Positions 52,686 to 62,969 of a stretch of 64,000 nucleotides of DNA are shown piece by piece (positions within the stretch are counted from its first letter, which is position 1; each line of letters begins with the position of its first letter). A model generated the notes under the pieces. The model searched no databases. It saw only the letters and a list, made by a program, of their open reading frames with translations, and was not told where the DNA came from. Location of the stretch: contig NC_079230.1 in assembly GCF_029633865.1 (NCBI RefSeq), positions 30,656,666 through 30,720,665 of the forward strand. Reading direction: 5' to 3'. Both the position numbers and the translations under genes were made by a program. Source of the DNA: Lampris incognitus (taxonomy: Eukaryota; Chordata; Actinopteri; Lampriformes; Lampridae).

Positions 52686-52792
52686 GTATCTACTAACACT
52701 TTCGGCTGCTCCCGTTAGGAGTCGCCACAGCGGATCATCCGATATATATATATAGATATAGATATAGATATATCTATATATATATATTTATT
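52636..52792. repeat. (CA)n(TA)n and TATATAGATATA-type tracts around a LINE stub
   Basis: A (CA)13(TA)9 tract ends at 52684. A self-complementary TATAGATATA tract runs 52743-52790. Between them is the last 50 bp of the RTE-like LINE (TTTCGGCTGCTCCCGTTAGG, GTCGCCACAGCGGATCATCC), read on the minus strand. Confidence 0.8.
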
Positions 52793-52898
52793 TTCTTGCC
52801 CGGTGCGGGATTCGATACGAGATGTACTGCACCACAAGGCGACGTCACTAAGCGCTCGGCTAAAGAGTCAGACCCGTTAGCTAGGGGCTAACGTGTCT
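52793..52898 (-). mobile_element. SINE family C copy
   Basis: On the minus strand: TTAGCCCCTAGCTAACGGGT, CTGACTCTTTAGCCGAGCGC, TTAGTGACGTCGCCTTGTGG, then a B-box-like GTATCGAATCCCGCACCGGG. This is the tRNA-like family also at 25035 and 57415. Confidence 0.65.
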
Positions 52899-52908
52899 TA
52901 TTAGTAGT

Positions 52909-52911
<3 letters not shown>

Positions 52912-52948
<37 letters not shown>
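52912..52948. repeat. (GA)n microsatellite
   Basis: About 18 AG units directly after the SINE family C copy. Confidence 0.95.
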
Positions 52949-52951
<3 letters not shown>

Positions 52952-52994
52952 TGTGCCGCAAGGATGACGTATTTTTGTAGGTCAATCCGGAATT

Positions 52995-53080
52995 TAGCAC
53001 ACCCGGAAGTTGTCATTGGGGAAAAAAAGCATACCCGGAAGTTGTCCTTGGAAAAAAAACATACCCGGAAGTGATCCTGT
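52995..53080. promoter_or_regulatory. Three regularly spaced ETS-type motifs
   Basis: ACCCGGAAGT occurs at 53001-53010, 53033-53042 and 53063-53072. Each is followed by a similar A-rich spacer, so this is also a degenerate tandem repeat of 30-32 bp. CCGGAAGT is the core for ETS/GABPA factors. No downstream gene is recognised, so function is open. Confidence 0.45.
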
Positions 53081-53370
53081 TCCCTCGACAAAAAAAACGG
53101 CGTTATTTCCATTGACTTTTGGATTACGGCCGAAAATAAGAGCTGTGACAAACCCAAGTTTATGATACTTACACGTTTGTTCGGCAAGATAATCTTCTCA
53201 AATTAACGCCGCTTTTATGATTTTTTTGACGCGTAAACGTAAACGCCAGAAGTAAAAAGCCAACGTTAGGCTAAACGGAACTACACGGTTGCATAACTTC
53301 ACCGTCGCCACCACCACCGAGCCTCCAGTTTGCGATTTGATTTCGCGCACTTACGGAAGCCTCTCCTGTT

Positions 53371-53917
53371 AGCGTGACCTGATCTAGCTAGTGGTCATGA
53401 CCTGATCTAACTAGTGGTCATGACCTGATCTAGCTAGTGGCGTGACCTGATCTAGCTAGTGGCGTGACCTGATCTAGCTAGTGGTCATGACCTGATCTAG
53501 CTAGTGGCGTGACCTGATCTAGCTAGTGGTCATGACCTGATCTAGCTAGTGGCGTGACCTGATCTAGCTAGTGGCGTGACCTTATCTAGCTAGGGGTCAT
53601 GACCTGATCTAGCTAGTAGCGTGACGTGATCTAGCTAGTGGCGTGACGTGATCTAGCTAGTGGTCATGACCTGATCTAGCTAGTGGCGTGACCTGATCTA
53701 GCTAGTGGTCATGACCTGATCTAGCTAGTGGTGTGACCTGATCTAGCTAGTGGTCATGACCTGATCTAGCTAGTAGCGTGACGTGATCTAGCTAGTGGCG
53801 TGACCTGATCTAGCTAGTGGTCATGACCTGATCTAGCTAGTGGCGGGACCTGATTTAGCTAGTGGTCATGACCTGATCTAGCTAGTGGCGTGACCTGATC
53901 TAGCTAGGGGTCATGAC
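53371..53917. repeat. 22/23-bp minisatellite (GATCTAGCTAG core), about 24 copies
   Basis: Two unit types, GTGACCTGATCTAGCTAGTG GC (22 bp) and CATGACCTGATCTAGCTAGT GGT (23 bp), alternate irregularly. Each carries the self-complementary CTAGCTAG. Little divergence between units suggests recent growth. Confidence 0.95.
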
Positions 53918-55280
53918 TGTGTCGACTGCCAGTCTCGCACCCTTTTTCAAAGACGACCAGACAAGTGTAGATAGGGCTGAGAACCACTACAAGTGGGGAC
54001 ATGTAGAGCGGTGCAGCCTAGATGCTGTCAGGGCTTTCATGAGGGACAAGGTCCATCGAATGTCGATGAGTGAAATTAGCAAGCGAGGGAGGAGTACAAT
54101 GTATATATTCGTATCGGTGTTATATCTGTTATTAGCGTTATATAAATATAACATGCATACTAAAAAAATCAATTTTCATGTATTTAATTACTTTGTCCAG
54201 CTTTGCTATATATGAATTTGAAGAGAACAGTTGGTCGTGTCCTCACCTTATCTGTCCAATGTTATGGTGATATAATGCCATAAGAAGACTTTACAAATTC
54301 AACCTTTATCACAAATAAGCTTTGTATTGCTGTGAGCTGACCAGAGAGATGTACAATACACCCCCCCCCAACAGCAAACGCTGTAAAATTAAGCTCTTCA
54401 AATGCACGTAAAAAAACCCCAAACAAACACCCAATTACTTAGACACACACATTCCCATAAAGTAAGTTTATTTGAATTAGCCATAAACTAACTGGCTACT
54501 ATCAACATGAAACCCATCACCACACAGGTGATGCTAGAGGTGAAGAGGATATGGACACAATGTGAATGGCCACATGGAGAGTACAAATGCAGCTATGCAG
54601 CTGCATTGGCTATCTTTGCTATCCACAATGTCAGCTGCACAGACACCACCTGTCAGTGGAAGAAGCCAAAGGCAGCTAAGAGGACACACTCAGTGGAAGA
54701 GGTTTTTCACCCACCAAATAAGCCCTCTAACCCACTGACGAGAGCCAACTGCTGCCGATTGCGACAGGCTGAGGGATAACCTCAGAGGCAGGTTCTCAGG
54801 AATGTCTTGGCTTCTCTCACCTGAGCCAGAAGAGGAACCATACATCTTGACAATGCTTTCTGTTCCTAAAATTGTGGAGTCTGTGGGGCATCAGGGACCA
54901 GAGGCTACCCTGGGCAGCATGGCCTTGTCAGAGGAGCAACAGAGGGCATTTCAAGTGGCAACAACTGGCCAGTGCACCAACCCAAACGTGCATTTGTTTA
55001 GGAGAGGGAGGCTGACTATCAGCAACGTTGGATCTGTCCTGTGACTGCTTCACTTCTTGCCAGAGTGCTGGAAGAGCAGCAAGCACTGGATGGTGTTTTG
55101 TCTGTACAGTTGGGGGCCATGAATGAGAGTGAGGGCATCAGGGCATTCACCACTGCAACACGGATGCCAGTCCAGGAGTCAAGCTGTGGCTGTCTCCTTC
55201 AGGATTGTTGGGTGCATCTCCGGATGGTCTGGTGGTGTCTTCCATATACTGGAGGTGAAGTGATGCCAGGGAAATGACAA
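53913..55280 (+). pseudogene. Decayed YqaJ-recombinase-like / SWIM-type gene
   Basis: Separate plus-strand stretches resemble a multi-copy teleost gene type with a SWIM-like zinc finger followed by a lambda-exonuclease (YqaJ) fold. The first region has HYKWGHVERCSLDAVRAFMR. Near 54560-54720 comes ALAIFAIHNVSCTDTTCQWK, the SWIM/linker part. Near 55090-55240 are VQLGAMNESEGIRAFTTATR and VQESSCGC, which match the YqaJ core. Family assignment is from memory. The copy is broken in several places and not expected to be functional. Whether it is host-derived or transposon-derived is unclear. Confidence 0.5.
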
Positions 55281-55284
55281 TTAT

Positions 55285-55680
55285 TGAGGCATTTTAAATC
55301 AAGGGCTTCTGTGTCAGTAAGGAAGGGGTGTGTGAGGACCATCCTTACTGGCCCCAAGCACAGGGGCAGCTTCACCTCACTGCAACACAGACCTGCTACT
55401 TTGTCGTCTATATTTCTTCATTCTTACATTTTTCAATATGTCAGACTATGATTTCCTTACTGGCTCCAGTTACATGTTACAGTTTATAATATTTAAGCTG
55501 CAAACTAAATTCATAGTTTTAAAATTACAGTTATTTCATAATAAACTTCAAACAATACAGCGTTTTTAGTTTTTTTTTTTACTTTATGGAATTTTGCAAC
55601 ATGTCAAGCTAGACTAGTTGGCACATGGCCCAGTTTAGGTGAAATTCTTTAGGCAAGGAGTACATTAAAACCTAAGAATT
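55285..55680. other. Sequence after the YqaJ-like pseudogene, nothing recognised
   Basis: AT-rich. May be the 3' flank of the decayed gene. Confidence 0.4.
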
Positions 55681-55764
55681 GTCACAGCCATCCCCATGCC
55701 CTCCCAGGACTCACCCTCTTCGTCCCAGTGTCCCTGCCCTAGTTTCTCTCCCCTGTGTGTGTGT

Positions 55765-55768
<4 letters not shown>

Positions 55769-55845
<77 letters not shown>
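55769..55845. repeat. (CT)n microsatellite
   Basis: About 38 CT units after a short (GT)n run, ending in CTCCAG. Confidence 0.97.
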
Positions 55846-55847
<2 letters not shown>

Positions 55848-56387
55848 GGATTGGAGACAGGTGTGCGGCAAGCAGAGCAGAGGTCCACCACCTGCATCTC
55901 ACCCTACCCCTGATATACCCAGCCTTGCCACAGCCACCTTTCCAAGACCCTACCACTCCAGTTAGTTATAAGCCTATAGCTTTGACATCATACATATGCA
56001 AAATTATGGAAAGAATGGTTACAGAAAGGTTGACGTATGACATAGAAAAGAGTGAATTACTCGCTTCATGTCAGAGTGGGTTCAGAAGAGGGCGTAGTAA
56101 TTTAGAGCCACTGTTATGCCTGGAGTCCGACATCGAGAAAGCTCAAGTATAAAGAGTGTTGTAGCTGTTTTCTTTAATGTGGAAAAGGCTTATGACAGGA
56201 TGTGGAAGGAAGGACTCTTAATCAAATTGGATATTATGGGTGTTAGAGGTAAAGTATATAACTGGATTAGGGACTTTTTATTTGGTCATGCTATTTGAGA
56301 TCATGATGGGAACTAATTTTCAGAGAGATATGTAGTTGAGAATGGAACCCCTCAGGGTAGTGTGATTAGTCCTCTACTGTTCTCCAT

Positions 56388-56389
<2 letters not shown>

Positions 56390-56480
<91 letters not shown>
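56390..56480. repeat. (CA)n(TA)n microsatellite inside the LINE
   Basis: About 12 CA then about 31 TA units lie between the PQGSVISPLLFS and ADDG motifs of the Nimb-type LINE. Confidence 0.97.
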
Positions 56481-56483
<3 letters not shown>

Positions 56484-57395
56484 CAGGTAGGTCCAGATAT
56501 TGGTAAGTCACTTTTTGCAGATGATGGAGCAATTTGGAAAAGGGGTAGGAATATAAAATATGTTGTGGGGAAAAGTGCAGGAGGCAATTATAGAAGTTCA
56601 AAACTGGTCTCTGACATGATGGGGGTTTAAGTTGTCATTAGGAAAACCAGAAACTGTATTTTTTACAAGGAAAAGGGTAGGAGAAGATGTTAGTTTAAAA
56701 CTCTACGGCCAAGGATTAAGGAAAATTAATGCAGTTAAATTCCTTGGAATATGGGTGGATGAGAGGGTCACATGGAAAGATCCCATTGATAAAATAGAAA
56801 TACATGATACATTTTTGAATGTTATGAGATGCTTGGCAGGCACTATGTGGAGGGCTGATACGGTTGCTTTGAGGAGCGTTTATACAGCTTTAATTAGATC
56901 AGTCCTAGATTATGGTTTTGTCGTGTTTGGTTCAGCTGCATGTCCTTCTTTAAAAAGGCTAGACAGAATCCAGGCTCAAGCATTAAGGTTGTGATGTGGG
57001 GCAGTTAAGTCTACACCAGTGTCAGAACTTCAGGTAGAAGTTGGAGAAATGCCTCTCTATGTAAGGAGGAGACAGTTAATGGCTAATTACTGGGCAACTC
57101 TGCAGTGACCAAGATTCACACCCTACAGAACGGATTTTAGATATGAGCTGGGAAAGTAACAAACTTAAAAAAAGAGTGTTTTTGTGTTGGTATCCCAGGT
57201 ATATGTAAGGAAACTGGAATCCAAGACTGGAATATTAGTCAGACTGTTTTAATATCAGCTGTTCCACCATGGTTACTACCTCAGCCAGTAGTAGAATCCC
57301 TATATTGGATCGGTTTCATTCCGGAAGAAATACAATCAATGTGCGGGCTTATGTGAACACTGTTATGCATGAAATATATGGGCAATATATACATA

Positions 57396-57556
57396 GTGTA
57401 ACGTGCATGAATAAGAAGACACGCTGGCCGCTGGCTGACGGGTCTGACCCTTTAGTCGAGCTGTTAGCGATGTCTCCTGCGGTGCGGACGATACGGGTTC
57501 GCTTCCCGGCCGCGGCGGTTTCTGTTGATGCGTTGTCCCCCGAATTCGCTACAATG
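57396..57556 (+). mobile_element. SINE family C nested in the Nimb-type LINE
   Basis: tRNA-like head: CTGACGGGTCTGACCCTTTA, GTCGAGCTGTTAGCGATGTC, B box ACGGGTTCGCTTCCCGG; body GGTTTCTGTTGATGCGTTGT ending in CCCGAATTCGCTACA. It interrupts the LINE between the RT and RNase H parts, so it is the younger of the two. Confidence 0.75.
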
Positions 57557-58439
57557 TATCTACTGTTGGTTCCGAAAATCCAAAGAAAGGAAACAGTTTA
57601 CAATATCGTCTATGAAATATTACGGTTATTATGCAGGATTGTTAGATTGGGAATAGAAGTTCAGTTTATGTGGATACCAGCTCATGTAGGTATTAGGGCA
57701 AATGAAACAGTGGGCCAACTGGCAAAAACGGATTGAAAGCAAGTCATGCAGCAGAACTGTCAGTACCAATCAGCAAAGCAGAAACAAAATCATTTATAAC
57801 ACACAAAATCAAGGCACAATGGCAGAAATTATGGGACAATAATCGAAAAGGAAGACGTCTGTACCGGATCCAACAGGAAGTAGGAGTAGAAAGGACTTGG
57901 GGGAAGAGCAGGAGAGAGCGGAACAGATTAGGTCATACAAGACTGAATCCCTCGTTGCAACTCATCGGGAAACATCAAAGTGGGAACTGTGATGTCTACC
58001 ACCAACCAGAGACTACAGAACATGCATTTTTTATTTGCCCAACATATGCAAGAGAGAGACTCACACCAAAAACTAAATTGGAACAAAAAGGAATCATGCA
58101 CATGGACCTAAAATCAATGCCAAAGCGTGTAATACACACGCCTGTCCACTGTTATAAAACGTGCCAGTGTCACGGTTTGCCTCACCCACGCGTGAAATGT
58201 ACACGCATGTATTTCCATGGAGTGCCAGCAGGGGGCGCTGCATTACTCACCTTACTCATTGTCAACAACTCCCCAAAGCCGACAAAGAAGCGTACAGTAT
58301 AAAACAAGCGCCCCCTCTTCTCCCAAACCCAAATCTGGTAAGATACACGGCTGATTATTGTGTTTTAAACGTATTAACGTCTGTTTAAATGATTTTAGGT
58401 GGCGCGTGTGTGTTGTCATGTTAATTACACGTCATTTAG

Positions 58440-58739
58440 CGGCAGAGAGTTGAGGAGAGCAGCTTGAATTTACCCGGAAGTGTACTCTAAAGTTACGTTA
58501 GGGCGTTAGCATCACTTAGCTCTGTTAGCATTTAGCCTTGCAGCTAAGGGGAAGACTTTAGTTGAGTAGTAATGTGTCTTATGGCCCCGCCCGTCTGTAA
58601 TATGTCTGTAATCCTCCCTCCCTGTCAGCTGAGATGAAGAGACACCTGTTTTATATTTCAGGCTGCCTAGGAGTGCTGCCATTTTGTCATGGCAGACACT
58701 AGAAAGTCCAACGTTATTAACGTAACGCTGGGTTACAGA
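58440..58739 (+). promoter_or_regulatory. Promoter-like block and possible first exon of an unrecognised gene
   Basis: Contains ACCCGGAAGT (58472-58481, ETS type), CCGCCC (58586-58591) and GCCATTTTGTCATGG (YY1-like) just before an ATG at 58689. The ATG opens 17 codons (MADTRKSNVINVTLGYR) to a donor AGA|GTAAGG (GT 58740-58741). The combination looks like a TATA-less vertebrate promoter. The link to the exons downstream is inferred. Confidence 0.4.
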
Positions 58740-59164
58740 GTAAGGTGGTCAGTACTGGAGGACTGTTTGATAATTGGCTAATTAGTTAATCACAGGAGGC
58801 TGCAGTGACTGCACATTAATGATTAATAACACTGTCACGGGCCTGCATTGTTTTGAATTATTTTAAATGAGTTCAGTGCAGTTCAGTTGATCTATATTGT
58901 GCAGAGATAACATCTATGCAGTTTACATGTGGAAATTGACTAAATAAGTTTATTGCATTATGAAATAACAGAATCTTAGTTATCTATTTTGTAACACTTA
59001 TGCGTTTATCACATGGGGGATCCAGTAAGGCTTGCTGAAAGAGAGTTAACCATGTTTCTGTTTTCTCCTGCCCAACAGCTTCTGTCCCATTCCCATCTCC
59101 TTACATCCTGCTTCCTCTTTTATTATAAACCAGCGGCTCTTTTCAGAGCCACTCTCACCACTTC

Positions 59165-59273
59165 TGTCTCTCACTCTCTCGCTCTCTCTCACACTCACTC
59201 TCTCACTCTCTCACTCTCACACTCACTCACTCTCACACTCACACTCTCACACTCTCACACACACACACCTCTA

Positions 59274-59316
<43 letters not shown>

Positions 59317-59317
59317 G
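59165..59317. repeat. (CACT)n, (CA)n and (GTCT)n microsatellites
   Basis: Pyrimidine-rich CTCACTCT and (CA)n repeats are followed by about ten GTCT units ending at the putative exon at 59323. Confidence 0.95.
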
Positions 59318-59322
59318 AAAAG

Positions 59323-59454
59323 GCCAGGCCTGGGATCAACAACCAGAAAATGTGTCGCCTGCCAGACCCAACTAAATGTTGCCTGTAAAACATGCAAAGT
59401 TTGCAAGGCAGAGCAACTGCACAAATTGAGGCTGAAAAAAAAATGGCCAAATTT
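59323..59454 (+). CDS. Candidate exon, cysteine-rich, unrecognised protein
   Basis: After a GTCT-rich tract and an AAAAG acceptor the sequence encodes RPGLGSTTRKCVACQTQLNV and ACKTCKVCKAEQLHKLRLKK, four CxxC pairs like a small zinc-ribbon. A run of nine A follows (59427-59444 region). One reading frame then gives a stop, while the alternative frame gives a KMAKFD continuation up to a GTAATC donor. So either the exon ends earlier, or the A-run carries a length change. I do not recognise the protein. It resembles uncharacterised multi-copy fish proteins in my memory. Confidence 0.4.
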
Positions 59455-59622
59455 GATGTAATCGGACCACGTCTCACATTATTGATGAAGCATATATATT
59501 GGTATGCGATTCCCTTTATTCTTTAATGCAGTGCAATCTCTAAATGTTATTAGACATTTTAAAATTAATATTATCTTTTACTGTTGTGTGTGTGTGTGTG
59601 TGTGTGTGTGTGTCTTTTTCAG

Positions 59623-59791
59623 CTTGAAAAATGTCAGGCCCTTGGAACAAAGGCAGTTATTTTTATTTCCAACCCTGGCAGAAAGCCAAACACCGGGGTG
59701 TCTGATGTTTTGGCACCCAGTTGGCACGTGACTGAGACATCAGTGCCATGTCTCGAACGTGTGAAGAGTCTTTACCATGTTGTTATTCAAG
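59623..59791 (+). CDS. Candidate exon of the same unrecognised gene
   Basis: It has a good acceptor (TGTGTCTTTTTCAG) and a strong donor (TTCAAG|GTAAGA). It is open in phase 0, encoding LEKCQALGTKAVIFISNPGR and ending CLERVKSLYHVVIQ. High complexity and clean splice sites make it a likely real exon. No domain is identified. The amphipathic alpha/beta look suggests a small globular fold. It would join downstream in phase 1. Confidence 0.5.
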
Positions 59792-59794
59792 GTA

Positions 59795-60530
59795 AGAACG
59801 CTCTGGTATTTATTTAATAGAAGAGACACTTCTGTGTTAGATTTTCAGCCTTGCAGTCACTGTGATGCTGAGCATCTCATTTATGTCAAACAAATTCAGT
59901 TGCTAAAGTTCACAAAACTACTGTGATGGAGTAGAGAAGAGTGATAGACAGACACGTAAGGCAGCATGATGTAAGACAGCAGTATGAGACAAGGTAATTA
60001 GCCCTACTCTAATTTAATGATACAGTTCCAGTTGAAAAAGTGAAGTGTAGAGGCCAACTTGTCATCTAGCAGCAGACATATAACCAGACTATGCAAACAT
60101 CTCCATCACGTGACACCATCTTGGGAACAAACTCCTGTTAAATAAGGAGCGTTTTGTACAAGTAGTTTAGTAGAACAATCAGCACTTTTTAGCTTTCTTG
60201 TTTCAAAGTTCCAGCCAGTAGGTAATAGGTGTCTCTATTAATGGATTTCCATATTTACAGTGTACTACTGTACACTTCCTCCACTTCTCACTACAGGAAA
60301 GAGACAGAGAATGGGATGTAACTATTGGTCACCATGTTTTTATAGTGTTTCTACCTCAAAGCCTGTGTGCTGTACTGACTGGGGGCTACACACCACTGCT
60401 CAGAGTAAAGCAAAATATGACCCTACAGACACCACCACACACGTCTTGTGGGTCATAAGTGGTGATTTAGAGGGATTATCTTTATAGGAGTCTTTATCTT
60501 GTTTTGTTTTTGCAGATTATACCTGTAACT
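59795..60530. other. Intron-like sequence of the unrecognised gene
   Basis: No recognised exon or repeat, although a TTTTGTTTTTGCAG acceptor-like site ends at 60516 and is followed in all frames by early stops. Confidence 0.4.
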
Positions 60531-60621
60531 TAAACTAGGCAAACTATTATTACTCAAAATTATTCAATTTTTCTCCACTGGAGGCTGTTTCCCACAAGGT
60601 GCCACAGGACAACTGTGGCAG

Positions 60622-61580
60622 CCCCAGCTGAACCCCCAGCTGGACCACAAGTGGCCCTGCCTGATCCCCCACCAACTCTGACTGGACCACTAATGGCCGC
60701 AGCAGACCCTCAGGTAGCAGTGGCCCCACTTCATCCACCAGCAGCCCCAACTGGACCACCAGCAGCCCCGTCTGTACCAACAGCAGCCCCAACAGGTCCA
60801 CCAGCAGCCCCAACTGGACCACCAGCAGCCCCGTCTGTACCAACAGCAGCCCCAACTGGACCTCCAGCAGCCCCAACTGGACCACCAGCAGCCCCAACTG
60901 GTCCACCAGCAGCCCCAACTGGACCACCAGCAGCCCCGTCTGTACCAACAGCAGCCCCAACTGGACCTCCAGCAGCCCCAACTGGTCCACCAGCAGCCCC
61001 AACTGGTCCACCAGCAGCCCCAACTGGACCACCAGCAGCCCCAACTGGTCCACCAGCAGCCCCAACTGGACCACCAGCAGCCCCGTCTGTACCAACAGCA
61101 GCCCCAACTGGACCTCCAGCAGCCCCAACTGGTCCACCAGCAGCCCCAACTGGACTACCAGCAGCCCCGTCTGTACCACCAGCAGCCCCAACTGGACCAC
61201 CAGCAGCCCCAACTGGTCCACCAGCAGCCCCGTCTGTACCAACAGCAGCCCCAAATGGACCACCAGCAGCCCCAACTGGACCACCAGCAGCCCCAACTGG
61301 TCCACCAGCAGCCCCAACTGGACCACCAGCAGCCCCAACTGGACCACCAGCAGCCCCGTCTGTACCAACAGCAGTCCTGATAGGACCCCCAGCACACCAT
61401 GCACCCCCAGAGCAGCAATCCCAGAACCTCCGCAATTCCTCAGAAGGACCTCCAGCAGCCTCCCCAGTTTCTTCTGAAAAAGGTATGCATGAAAGGAGCT
61501 ATATGAAGAGTACTGGAAATAAATTACAAGCCCCACAAAACCATACACTCTCTCAGTGTGAAAATGTAATGAAGTTCTGA
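60622..61580 (+). CDS. Candidate Pro/Ala-rich repeat exon of the unrecognised gene
   Basis: An open frame runs from AEPPAGPQVALPDPPPTLTG through about 35 copies of the hexapeptide PAAPTG and its variant PAAPSVPTAAPTG, to a non-repeat C-terminus (SEGPPAASPVSSEKGMHE...) and a stop at 61578-61580. An AG at 60620-60621 would join in phase 1 to the previous exon; a donor GAAAAAG|GTATGC at 61483 is an alternative end. The 18-bp unit keeps every frame open, including a long minus-strand frame, so openness of the array is weak evidence. The open unique flanks are somewhat better evidence. Confidence 0.4.
60738..61375. repeat. 18-bp minisatellite (PAAPTG-coding)
   Basis: Units CCAGCAGCCCCAACTGGA, with a CCCGTCTGTACCAACAGC variant inserted at intervals of several units. 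About 35 units, very similar to each other. Confidence 0.95.
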
Positions 61581-61722
61581 GGCCAGGCGTCCCGTTTAGA
61601 ATCGGGACGGGTATTTACCAAAAAAAGGAAAAAGAAAAACAGCTTACTTGTTTAATGTGTCTATCATCAAATTCCATGAACTGCTCCATTTGGCTATTGT
61701 CACTGCCTAAATCATGCCCGTA

Positions 61723-61932
61723 CCACTGGTTCTCAAACTTTTTCTGACATGCCTACCTTCAGAAGAGGAGTGAGATTTCACATCCTCCAAACCACCATTT
61801 TTATCAGTCATTAACAATGATAGGTGAAGCATCTAATAAAAAAGGATTGAAAGTAAATGTAAACAAACTCTCATCCACACTCCACTCTGCAGTGACACTA
61901 TGGCCCAACAGGGGGGGTTGGAGAACCACTGG
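61723..61932. mobile_element. 210-bp hAT-like MITE
   Basis: Left end CCACTGGTTCTCAAACTTTT and right end GGAGAACCACTGG form inverted termini close to the CAGTGGTTCTC ends of the neighbouring element. No coding capacity. Target duplication not clear. Confidence 0.5.
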
Positions 61933-61993
61933 CCGAGATTATATTGGGACATCGAGGGCCCTAATTCATCAATTTATAGCGCATGGTCCAGAG

Positions 61994-62967
61994 CAGTGGT
62001 TCTCCACCTTTTTGGGGTCCTGGACCCCCTGCGTATTTTTGATCTACCCTGAGGACCCCTCCACCTGATCTTGGGGGAGGGGGGTTGCAATTTGATAGAA
62101 ACAGTAGAAACTACATTTTAAATTGCATTATAGCATTTATTCACTCTTTGGGGCAAAAATAAGAGCTTTCAGTTGTAACTTAGATATATGTAACAAAACA
62201 GAATTCTTATGCAGTAACTTTCAGATATGTGTAACAAAACAGAATATGTATTCAGTAACTTTCAGATATATGTAACAAAACAGAATATGTATTCAGTAAC
62301 TTTCAGATATATGTAACAAAACAGAATATGTATTCAGTAACTTTCAGATATATGTAACAAAACAGAATATGTATTCAGTAACTTTCAGATATATGTAACA
62401 ACACAAAATATGTATTCAGTAACTTTCAGATATATGTAACAAAACAGAATATGTATTCAGTAACTTTCAGATATATGTAACAAAACAGAATATGTATTCA
62501 GTAACTTTCAGATATATGTAACAAAACAGAATATGTATTCAGTAACTTTCAGATATATGTAACAAAACAGAATATGTATTCAGTAACTTTCAGATATATG
62601 TAACGAAACAGAATATGTATTCAGTAACTTTCAGATATATGTAACAAAACAGAATATGTATTCAGTAACTTTCAGATATTTGTAACAACGGAATTTTTAT
62701 GCAGTAACTTTTAACAATGCAAACGGGAGCGAGATCTCTTATTAAAATACAATAAATGACACTTGTGAAACAGATGTAATTAGAGAAAAAAGTCCTGTTG
62801 CCCTTTATAGTTTAGGTAGATAAAGGTCTCAGTCACATTTGAGTAAAATAATCCTATTTCTATAAATGTCATAGGATCTTTTTTTAAAGATATTTTATTT
62901 TCACGGACCCCTTGCAATTACACCACTGACCACTAGGGGTCCGCGGACCCCCGGTTGAGAAACACTG
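61994..62967. mobile_element. hAT-type MITE with about 12-unit internal repeat, copy 2
   Basis: Matches the 36559-37207 element outside the repeat (CAGTGGTTCTCCACC left end, GGTTGAGAAACACTG right end, TTTTATTTTCACGGACCCCT). The internal 41-bp unit is present about 12 times (62213-62703) against four in the other copy. The 8 bp on each side do not match, so its target duplication has been lost or it moved by recombination. Confidence 0.88.
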
Positions 62968-62969
62968 CC

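Larger units (their letters stand above)
55850..58140 (+). pseudogene. Nimb/I-type LINE, RT through RNase H and C-terminal zinc region
   Basis: Plus-strand remnants in order: YKPIALTSYICKIMERMVTE and LASCQSGFRRGRSNLE (RT motifs 1-2), VAVFFNVEKAYDRMWKEGLL (RT catalytic aspartate region changed to FFNVEKAYD), NGTPQGSVISPLLFSI, the ADDG catalytic box near 56520, KFLGIWVDERVTWK, then an RNase H part (FMWIPAHVGIRANETVGQLA) and GNCDVYHQPETTEHAFFICP at the C-terminus. RNase H after RT marks the I/Nimb group. The 5' endonuclease is missing. The frame is broken several times, partly by a (CA)n(TA)n expansion (56390-56480) and a SINE (57415-57556). Confidence 0.85.

Noticed and set aside
60550-61548. 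332-codon minus-strand frame (VQLGLLVDQLGLL repeats)
   Set aside because: The 18-bp unit has no stop in this frame, so openness means nothing. The plus frame has better flanks.
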